A stretch of 64,000 nt of DNA, from contig NZ_JAAQRO010000023.1 in NCBI RefSeq assembly GCF_012070565.1, positions 1 to 64,000 on the forward strand, written 5' to 3'. This document shows, in pieces, positions 8,830-17,100 of this stretch; position 1 is the stretch's first letter, and the number at the start of each line of letters is the position of its first letter. The position numbers were made by a program, and so were the translations under genes. Origin of the DNA: Anaerosporobacter faecicola (GTDB lineage: Bacteria > Bacillota > Clostridia > Lachnospirales > Lachnospiraceae). Below the pieces are notes generated by a model. That model saw only the letters and a program-made list of their open reading frames with translations. It did not search any database and was not told where the DNA came from.

Positions 8830-9264
8830 CTAATTATTCTCTAATTTCTTCTTTAATTTCTCTGTAATCTTAAAAAAAGTTTCCAGCTCTTCCTTCGTTA
8901 AACAATCAGACAACTCCTTTTCGAACTCCATAATATTACTATGAATTTCTTCATTCAGGTCAATTGCTTTTTGTGTCAAGACAAGTTTCTTAAGTCTTGC
9001 ATCATGAGCAACTGGATATCGCTTCAAGTACCCATTCTTCTCCATCAACTGTAGAATTCCTGTTGCTGTAGAACGTCTGATCTTGAATTCTTTCTCAATA
9101 TCCTTCTGAAAGATATCTCTTTTCTTGCTTTCATCATTAACATAACCAATAATCCAGCTCTGAATTTTGGTGTAACCCCGATCGTGAATCTTCGCAAGTT
9201 TATTATCAATATTCCTCATGATCAGATTCGATACAGACTTAATCTCAAAACCAATTGACTGCAT
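8830..9264 (-). CDS. MarR family transcriptional regulator
   Basis: 144-residue winged-helix regulator. The DNA-binding core is seen around residues 50-95 (FKIRRSTATGILQLMEKNGYLKR, wing with DARLKKLVLT), flanked by helical dimerisation segments. An AAAGGAGGT site 9 nt upstream fixes the start. It is the first gene of a probable three-gene transcript with the two exporter subunits, a common arrangement in which the regulator represses its own operon until a drug binds. The palindrome at 9284-9301 immediately upstream is the expected operator. Confidence 0.9.
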   Translation of the reverse strand: MQSIGFEIKSVSNLIMRNIDNKLAKIHDRGYTKIQSWIIGYVNDESKKRDIFQKDIEKEFKIRRSTATGILQLMEKNGYLKRYPVAHDARLKKLVLTQKAIDLNEEIHSNIMEFEKELSDCLTKEELETFFKITEKLKKKLENN

Positions 9265-9283
9265 AGTAAGTATACCTCCTTTT

Positions 9284-9301
9284 ATGTTAGTTCCCTAACA
9301 T
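9284..9301. promoter_or_regulatory. MarR operator palindrome
   Basis: Perfect inverted repeat ATGTTAG-TTCC-CTAACAT about 20 bp upstream of the marR-type start codon and overlapping the expected promoter/leader. A related imperfect copy lies at 8793-8808 upstream of the exporter. Confidence 0.6.
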
Positions 9302-9410
9302 TCTAATGCAGAATCCGTCTCTTGTCAAGAAGGATTCTTATGTTTTCCTTTATTAACAAACCATTTTTGTAATCTACCTATACGATTAAAGAAAACGTAC
9401 GCTCTACCTA

Positions 9411-10322
9411 CTACATATATTTTTTCTTTTTAAAAATCATAAGACTTCCTATTACAATCATGATACTAACTGCTATTACGGCAGGATATCCGTACTTCCA
9501 GTTCAATTCTGGCATAAAAGTAAAATTCATTCCATACCAACCTGCAATTAACGTTAGTGGTAGGAAAATGGTAGTTACAATGGTTAGCACCTTCATAACG
9601 TTATTCTGTCGGATGCCAATTTCGGACTGGTATACATCCTGTACCTGCATCGCATACTCTCGAAGTGTCTGCGTTTCATTTTGTAGACGGGAAGCACGGT
9701 CCGTAAATACACGAAAAGTAGAAAAGGAGTTCTCACAAAAGAATTCCTCTTCATTATCTAGCATCTCTTCCCCCAGATCTGCCATCTGGCTGTAATAACG
9801 ATAGAGTTTTGCTACCATTTTCTTAATTTCAAGCATCTTTGTATTAAAGTTATTTAATGAGCCCCGTAATACGTGTTCTTCGATCTTTGCAATCTCCTGT
9901 TCTAGTAGTTCTAAAAAGAGCAGATCATTGTCAATCAAATGTACAAGGATATCATAAAGAAGACGCTCTAAAGAATAATTCCTTCGCAATTTTTCCATCT
10001 CTATTCTTTGTAATTCTTCTAAGATCGTATTACTATCATCAATAAAGATGATCTTCCTATCTAATATATAGAAAACGAATTCCTTATGCCTCATATGTTC
10101 TTTGGGTATTGGTACATAAACCGTACCATATAGATAATCATAATGCCGCTCGACTTTGCAGAAATGTACATTTGATACAGATTGATTAAACTGATATTGT
10201 TCTTGTAATCTCTTCTCTTCAACCCATTGTTTCGTAGAAAAAACACCGATTACCTGATTACATGTGTCGAACGTATCCCGATTCGTCTCCTTCACTTGTC
10301 CATCATCGATTTGATAATACAA
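9411..10322 (-). CDS. corA: CorA family divalent cation transporter
   Basis: 303 residues, normal for the family. It has a large cytoplasmic alpha/beta and helical domain (1-235), then two membrane segments at the C-terminus. The signature GMN motif (YGMNF) ends the first of these, and a short basic tail follows. CorA proteins form pentameric Mg2+/Co2+ channels; this divergent clostridial type is often called CorA-like or YfjQ, so the exact ion is not certain. It is monocistronic, with an inverted repeat upstream at about 10413-10474 that separates it from the M3 peptidase gene. Confidence 0.88.
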   Translation of the reverse strand: MYYQIDDGQVKETNRDTFDTCNQVIGVFSTKQWVEEKRLQEQYQFNQSVSNVHFCKVERHYDYLYGTVYVPIPKEHMRHKEFVFYILDRKIIFIDDSNTILEELQRIEMEKLRRNYSLERLLYDILVHLIDNDLLFLELLEQEIAKIEEHVLRGSLNNFNTKMLEIKKMVAKLYRYYSQMADLGEEMLDNEEEFFCENSFSTFRVFTDRASRLQNETQTLREYAMQVQDVYQSEIGIRQNNVMKVLTIVTTIFLPLTLIAGWYGMNFTFMPELNWKYGYPAVIAVSIMIVIGSLMIFKKKKYM

Positions 10323-10412
10323 CCGTCCTCACCTATCTTCCTTCTTCTCTCTCGAATTAACCACTCTATTCTTATTATTTGCGCAATCCTAGATAAACTA
10401 TACTTTAAACAT

Positions 10413-10475
10413 AAAATCCCCATACAAGCTCATTCACTCAGCTTCGTGAGGAACCTGTACGGGGACGATTTTATA
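10413..10475. terminator. Terminator-like inverted repeat
   Basis: Imperfect stem joining AAAATC-CCCATACA and TGTACGGGG-ACGATTTT, with an inner CTCA/TGAG stem. It lies 85 bp downstream of the M3 peptidase stop on the minus strand and is probably that gene's terminator. Confidence 0.5.
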
Positions 10476-10559
10476 CAATATTAACTTTATTAAATACGAT
10501 ATCTAGAACATAGTAAGCATCTACTCCATGAGTAACTGCAAGTACGAAGTTTGAACAAC

Positions 10560-12266
10560 CTACTGTTCTTTTATCTGTTCTAATAAGATCTCTTTTGCAT
10601 AAGAAATTGCATTCTTAACACTTCCCTCTTCAAAAGGAATGGATAAATGCGAATTCTTCAAGGTTTCAAGATAGCTTAAGCTACCACCAACATTACATAA
10701 TTTCATGTAATCTTCCCAAGCCTCTTCCTTGTTCTGTGCATAACGTTTCTTCAATTCCATTGCACCCATAGTCGTTAATGTATAATTGATATAGTAGAAT
10801 GGATATAGGAAGATATGAAGTTTGTGATACCAATAGCCACCACGTTCCATGAATTCATCATCTTCATAGGTTCTCCAAGGCATGTATTTTTGCTCTAATT
10901 TATGCCATTCATAGGTACGTTCCTTTGGTGTAAGGTTTGGATTTGCATACATGATATGTTGGAATTCATCCACTGCAACTCCAAAAGGCACGAACGTAAT
11001 CGCTTCTTGTAGGTGGGCAAAACGATACTTGTCTGCATCTTCTCCGAAGAATTTTTCTGCATATGGATACGCAAATTGTTCCATTGCCATAGAATGAATC
11101 TCTGCGATATCTGTTGATTCACTATAGTAATTAGCAATTGGTTGGTGACGCATTGCCTGATAACCAGCAAATGCATGACCAAGTTCATGACTCAATACCT
11201 GCATATCAAAAATGGTATGATTAAAGCAAGAGAATACAAATGGTGCTTTTAATGGAGGAAGATAGGTCATATAACCAGTTGAAGCTTTATTTGGCTTATT
11301 CTTTAGATCCATCAATTCATGTTCAATCATAAAATCGATAAACTCACCTGTCTCCTTGCTGATGTCATGATACATCTCTTTTGCTCTTGCAATTAAGAAG
11401 TCATCATCTCCTAGTGGTTCTGCATTACCATCTGGATAAATGAATTTCTCATCGAATGCTTTGATCTTGTCCACGCCGATTCGTTTTGCCTGTGCTTTAT
11501 ATAATTCTTCACACAAAGGCACAATTTCTGTACGAACTTGTTCACGGAAACGAGCCACTTCTTCTTGACCGTAATCCGTTCTTCCTTGTAATTTATATCC
11601 CAAAGGAATATAGTTTTCATCACCAAGGCATCTTCCCATCTTGTTACGGATATCAATCAATTCACCAAAGATTTCTTCCATTTCTTCCTCATTGTCATGA
11701 TAGAAGTCAGAATATGCTTTGAATGCTTTCTTTCTTTTTTCACGATCAGCGTCTTCAAAATGTTTTTGAATTCCATATAGATTCAAGGTTTCTCCTTCAA
11801 AAGGAATCTTTGCTGTTGCCATAAGTTTTTGATATTGTGTCGTTAACGCACCTTCTCGTTGTAGATAAGGAACTAACTCTGGATTAAAGCTATCAATTTC
11901 TTGTTGCATACCAACTAACAATTGTTTCCCATATTCCTGTTCAAGCTCTTTTACATAAGGGCTAGCAAGGATTGCCTTGTTCATATTCATATTGGCTTCC
12001 ATTACGGTTGGTGCAGTCTCATTAATGAATTCGACTTCTTTTTCGTAGAATTCATCGGTGGTATTTAATGTATTCCGAATACTTGCAATGGTACACATCA
12101 TTTCTAATTCACCAGATTTATCTAGTGTGTCTAACATGGCCTTTTTCATCTCTTCATAACTAGCTGCTTCTTGGATTCTCTTTGTAGCGTCTTCTAATGT
12201 TACTTGAAACCCTTGAAAATCAGGTCTTATGTATTCTAATTCACTAAATTTAAAATCTTTCTTCAT
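10560..12266 (-). CDS. M3 family oligoendopeptidase (PepF-like)
   Basis: Cytoplasmic zinc metallopeptidase of 568 residues, matching the length of clostridial M3 oligoendopeptidases. The HEXXH zinc site is HELGHAFAG (about residues 357-365). The third ligand Glu lies about 25 residues later (STDIAEIHSMAMEQ). The rest is the helical channel fold of the family, and there is no signal peptide. It would cleave short peptides in the cytoplasm. An AAAGGAG site precedes the start. It appears monocistronic, with a terminator-like repeat downstream. Confidence 0.92.
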   Translation of the reverse strand: MKKDFKFSELEYIRPDFQGFQVTLEDATKRIQEAASYEEMKKAMLDTLDKSGELEMMCTIASIRNTLNTTDEFYEKEVEFINETAPTVMEANMNMNKAILASPYVKELEQEYGKQLLVGMQQEIDSFNPELVPYLQREGALTTQYQKLMATAKIPFEGETLNLYGIQKHFEDADREKRKKAFKAYSDFYHDNEEEMEEIFGELIDIRNKMGRCLGDENYIPLGYKLQGRTDYGQEEVARFREQVRTEIVPLCEELYKAQAKRIGVDKIKAFDEKFIYPDGNAEPLGDDDFLIARAKEMYHDISKETGEFIDFMIEHELMDLKNKPNKASTGYMTYLPPLKAPFVFSCFNHTIFDMQVLSHELGHAFAGYQAMRHQPIANYYSESTDIAEIHSMAMEQFAYPYAEKFFGEDADKYRFAHLQEAITFVPFGVAVDEFQHIMYANPNLTPKERTYEWHKLEQKYMPWRTYEDDEFMERGGYWYHKLHIFLYPFYYINYTLTTMGAMELKKRYAQNKEEAWEDYMKLCNVGGSLSYLETLKNSHLSIPFEEGSVKNAISYAKEILLEQIKEQ

Positions 12267-12390
12267 CCATTTTCTCCTTTTCTATATAGCATATTGATAA
12301 GATACAAGGACAAAAAGTATAAAACAGAAAAACCTTTGCCCTTTCAATTACATATGGATATTATAGACCTACAAAACAAGAAAAACAATG

Positions 12391-13923
12391 TCATATGTTC
12401 TCCATCTTCTTCATGTTTTGTTTTGTGATATACATGTTTTGGTCTGCCCTGCGAACTAAATCTTCTATGTATCGATCCTCCATAGAATTCCACTTTGCAT
12501 ATCCCATGGCAAATTCAATTTCCACTTCTTTTGCTTTTACCACCTCTTGCCGTTCTTTTTCAATTGCTAGTAATAACGACTGTAATTGGTACTTCTGTAT
12601 ATTCTGTAAAAATACGATAAATTCATCCCCACCATAGCGAAAGATTTCTCCTACATCCTGTGTTGTTTTTGATAAAATATTCGCTGTCATACGGATAAGT
12701 TCATCCCCTTTTTCATGTCCTAACGTATCATTTACCTGTTTTAAATGATTCACATCAAGCAAAACACACCAAAAATGTTCTAACTTTGAATGATCCTGAT
12801 TTAGTTGCTGTAATCTCTTTTCATACGCATTCCGATTCTTTACACCTGTACTCTTATCTATGGAAATCAACTCTTCTGTTAATTCATTTTGCTTCTTAAC
12901 GATCTCTTCCACAATATTTCGTGGACAGTCTTTCTTAGAATCACAAAATCGTGTCGTCATCGTCATCTGTACTGTATTCTCATACGCAACACGTTCAATC
13001 ATACTGCGATAATTTGCAAGCAAGATATCAACCGATTTACTCTCTGTACGTTTTGACACAATCAGGGATATACTGCCATCACTACTTCGATACACACATT
13101 TGTGAAACCGTTCATTAAATATTCGTTCTATCTCCATCATAAAGGTTTCTTTTTTTCCAATATCGGATTCTAGTATAAATGCAGACAAAATCAGATTTTC
13201 GTCATAATCGATCATTCGATCCTCAAGTACTGTAAAAAAGCCATACTGGTTGATCAAATACGTCTGCTTATCCACATATTCTCCAGGGTTTTCCAATGAT
13301 AAAAAGATATTAAACAAGATCAATGTCTCAAATGCCCCAGACATCAATACCGTTGGAAAGAATACTTGAATCAAACAAGCAATTAGACATAATACAACAC
13401 TACCAATAATTCCTTTTCTCTGACCTTTCCGAAAACTATTTCCAAAGCGAATACACAACACAAGCATACAAATTACATAGAAGCCGCAACTGAAGTACAC
13501 CGTATAGACAACCGGTCCTTGGGAATAATTCGTTCTTGCTGTCTGGATAAAATATAACCTACCAAACATAGCGACCAAAAAAGAATACACAATGGGTATT
13601 AAAAAAAGTGCCTTACATAATTTCTTGTAATGGATCTTTGCTCTTACATAAGAGAACAAATACCAAAATAATAAAAATATAAATACATCCAAAGAATAAA
13701 TAAAAATCCTGTGTGTCAGACTATTGATCCAGATAGGTATCGTGTCTAAATGATTCACCGTATACACCGTAATAATATCAAAAACTAAGTTCATCAGAAG
13801 AATTAATACCATACTTCGATACGTAGTCGTGGCAACTGTATGAAGTTGCTTATTTCTTATGTAATATCGTAATAACAGCACAACAATCGCAATGCATACG
13901 ATTTGTGCCTTATATTCCGTCAT
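12391..13923 (-). CDS. Membrane-bound diguanylate cyclase (GGDEF)
   Basis: 510 residues. Seven or so hydrophobic helices (about 1-215) form an integral membrane sensor, followed by a linker domain and a C-terminal GGDEF domain (about 345-505). The active-site loop is intact (RYGGDEF, about residue 432), so it should make c-di-GMP from two GTP. No RxxD inhibitory site is visible five residues before the motif, suggesting no classical product inhibition. The input domain matches no family I can name with confidence. A structured, roughly 100-nt leader upstream (13946-14044) may control expression. Confidence 0.88.
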   Translation of the reverse strand: MTEYKAQIVCIAIVVLLLRYYIRNKQLHTVATTTYRSMVLILLMNLVFDIITVYTVNHLDTIPIWINSLTHRIFIYSLDVFIFLLFWYLFSYVRAKIHYKKLCKALFLIPIVYSFLVAMFGRLYFIQTARTNYSQGPVVYTVYFSCGFYVICMLVLCIRFGNSFRKGQRKGIIGSVVLCLIACLIQVFFPTVLMSGAFETLILFNIFLSLENPGEYVDKQTYLINQYGFFTVLEDRMIDYDENLILSAFILESDIGKKETFMMEIERIFNERFHKCVYRSSDGSISLIVSKRTESKSVDILLANYRSMIERVAYENTVQMTMTTRFCDSKKDCPRNIVEEIVKKQNELTEELISIDKSTGVKNRNAYEKRLQQLNQDHSKLEHFWCVLLDVNHLKQVNDTLGHEKGDELIRMTANILSKTTQDVGEIFRYGGDEFIVFLQNIQKYQLQSLLLAIEKERQEVVKAKEVEIEFAMGYAKWNSMEDRYIEDLVRRADQNMYITKQNMKKMENI

Positions 13924-13945
13924 AATAATCCCTCTTCTCTTTTGT

Positions 13946-14044
13946 CGACAATATCCTCTTGTTAACGTAACCCTGCTTGTCCTACCCTTTCATAATGATA
14001 GGATCAAGAGGCGCCCCTTCCTCTTGATCGGTCCATAGTTGTCG
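13946..14044 (-). ncRNA. Structured leader RNA before the diguanylate cyclase gene
   Basis: On the minus strand, outer pairing joins CGACAA(C)TAT (14044-14035) to ATATTGTCG (13954-13946). A perfect 10-bp hairpin with an 8-nt loop spans 14029-14002. A third possible stem, TCCTA/TAGGA (13980-13984 with 13999-14003), overlaps the base of the second by 2 nt, so the two could compete. The 3' part contains AGCAGGGTTAC, reminiscent of the 3' conserved block of GEMM-I c-di-GMP riboswitches, but the 5' GEMM block is absent. Identity unknown. Confidence 0.4.
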
Positions 14045-14150
14045 TAATAATAACTAAAATATATCACAATCCTCTTTTCTTTTCTAGCCCTAATTTCCTA
14101 TATAAAGTACAGTAAATATTACACACAACCTGTATCATTACAAATCAAAC

Positions 14151-17100
14151 TTATCGCGCTATTGCAATTTCTTCCTTCATTTCTTGTAGTTTTTCTTTCT
14201 CGTTATCTTTTTCTTTTTCGTTATCTTTTTCTTCTTTTTCTTCTTTTACTTCTTTTACCCTTTCTATTTCCCTATTTACAGATTCCTTCTCCTTTGCTTC
14301 AATCAATTCATTTTCCTGATGTGTTCCATTTCCACTTTCTTTATTAACAGCTTGTTCAATTGCAATTTGAATCTTGCGTATCACCTTTTGTGGATTATCA
14401 AGCCAATCTAAGATCCATATATGGCATAAGTTCCATCCCAATTCTTTAAGATGTTTTGGTTGCAAATACAGCCATTCTTTCACACTTGATCGATCCGCTG
14501 GCTCTATATCACGTAAAAGGATTCCCAACAGATATGTTTGTGTTTTTCCCGGACTAAGAACAGCAATATCAATGGTAAACTCAGAACAGCCAACAAAACA
14601 TTGTACTTGATATCCAAGTTTTTCTATCTGATTCACAATCTCTTGCAGATAGACTTTACTCTTTTCTTGCACGTTGTTCCTCTTGTGACCGTTGCCATCT
14701 TTCTGCACCGATCTACTTGCTTTTCCCTGTAGTGCCAGCTTCATATATCCTTGCAGCAATAAAATTCCCTGATGTCTGCTCTTTCGCTGTTCCATTTCTT
14801 CTGGCAAAACGGAAGTATAGAGAATCACACCATTACTTGCCCTTGTAATTGCCGTATTCAGCCAGCGTTCTCCATTCTCTTCTCTTAGTTGTCCAAAATC
14901 CATCGTTACTTGCCCATTTTTATCTTTTCCATATCCAACAGACAGATAGGTGATATCACATTCCATTGTTTGCGCTTGTTCCACTTCTTTTACCCAAACA
15001 CGTTTTTCTAAGAGATCACTGTATTTTCGTAACTGAGGATTTCTTTCTTGCTCCTGTTTCAGTAACTCCTCAATTAGACGCTGTTGTTCAATTTCAAATG
15101 TGATGATTCCAATACGCTCAACTTCTCCCTTATTACGTAAACGTTTCCACACATCCTTAACAATTGCTTCTGCCTCTCCGCGATTCCATTTTCCCTCTTC
15201 ATCGTAGTATCCTTCTACATATTGTAGTACAATATTGGCTTCCTCCGCATTAGCAGATGGATACGTCATTATCTGATCATGGTAAAACCATCGATTGCTG
15301 TAAGAAAATAGATTTTCCCTCTTTGAACGATAATGCCATCGTAATTCCTTCACTGGTAAATGATTGGAGATGCACTCTTCTATAATACTCTCCCCGTTAT
15401 CAGCAACCTCTTCCCCGAGCAAATCCCTTTCCTTATTATCCCTGTTCAGTGGTGGTAGTTGTTTCCTGTCTCCTGCGACAATTACATGTTTGCCTCGAGC
15501 AATCACCCCTAGGGATTCTGCGGTTGTAAAATCACATGCGTCATCCAATATAACATAATCAAACGTTTGCTCCCTATTGATTAGATATTGAACAACGGTT
15601 GATGGACTCATGATCATACAAGGATAAACTCTTGCCAGCAGATTCGGAATCTGTTGGAATAGTTCCCCAATGTTCTTCTTCTCAACCCCATTTCGAAGCT
15701 GTAAATGGAGTTGTTCCTGCTCCTCTCCTAAAATTCCCTTCGTCATTCCATTCGGAATTCTCGATACAACTCTGGTATATGCTTCCATCTTCGCTAATTG
15801 AAACAATTCCTCCATGGATTTTCCATAATTCTCTATTCGTTTTTCCAAGTGCACTCCCTGCGCTTCCGATAGTAACGGTTCTGCCTGTATAATTCTCTTA
15901 ATGATTGCAAGATTCACATTGCAAACAAAGATTGGAACCATTTGTTCCCCATTAATACGCCCATTTAGGAACAGTTCTGCTAACTTTTCAAAACCATATG
16001 CACGAATCTTCTCCACTTGCTGCATAAGAACTGACCAATCTCGCAGTTCCCCAATATGAGTCAACCATCCCATCAATTCATTGATGGTCTTTTCAATCCA
16101 GTCCTCTTCTTGATGATAGCAATCGATATTCGCTCTATAGTCATTCACCAGTTGCACTTCTCTGGTCATACAACGTTGCCAGCATTGCAAATATCGCATA
16201 ATATCTTTCTGGAGTAATTCTTTTTTACCTGTTTGTAAAGAAACCAATTCTCCCAACTTTTGCGTAATCGTGATCACTTCATCTCTTGATAATTCCATCG
16301 TAACAAAGCAGCTCCTGAGATTCCAAGTATCCTGTACGGCTTGTTCTAGTACTTCCCAGTTTGTATGTACTCCTTGCCATAGATATGAAAAACTCGATGT
16401 GATGGACGGTTCAAGATTTGTCAGATAGTCTACCAGTTCCTGACGTTTTTTCAATTTTCCATAGAATATTTCAATCGTATGTCGATCTACATCAATTGGC
16501 ATTTTCGCTAATTCCTGCATCTGCTTTAGTAGTCGGCTCTGTACTCTGTATTTCTTAAAAAACCATTTTGTTGAAGCGACTTTCCACTCCTCCCATGATT
16601 TCACCACATCATACTCGTAGATACCCGTTTGAAAAACTTGGTTTAGCTCTTTTTCAATTAACACCAGTTCTTTTCCACAACTAATCACATTATATAGATT
16701 TTTTTCTTTTCTCTCATTAACAGGTTCAAGCATTAAGCTATCTAACTGATATTTGGCTCCTGAAAGTTGATAGAGCAGTTCAGCAAATGCTTTATAATTG
16801 TAATAGGTTCGTTTCGTATGAATCCCAAAGAACTTCTCAAATGATTGAAACATCTTTTCCATACGAACAAAATCCTCTTTCAGTTCTCTACATATTTTAG
16901 CAAAAGACTCTCTTATCTCTAATGTATATTCTGGATTACGATACTGAGCGAATACAGCGTGAACACCACCCTGACACTCCCGATTCACCGTCCTACATTG
17001 TTTTATTGTTTCAATCCACTCCTCATATTCTCCGTTCTTCAATCTGGCAATACAATGATCTTCGATCTCCACTAGACCTTTACATTCCTTGTATTTCTCA

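Noticed and set aside
13946-14044. Calling this leader a GEMM-I c-di-GMP riboswitch
   Set aside because: Only the 3' AGCAGGGTTAC block is similar; the conserved 5' CACGCA...GCAAACC block and tetraloop/receptor layout are not seen.
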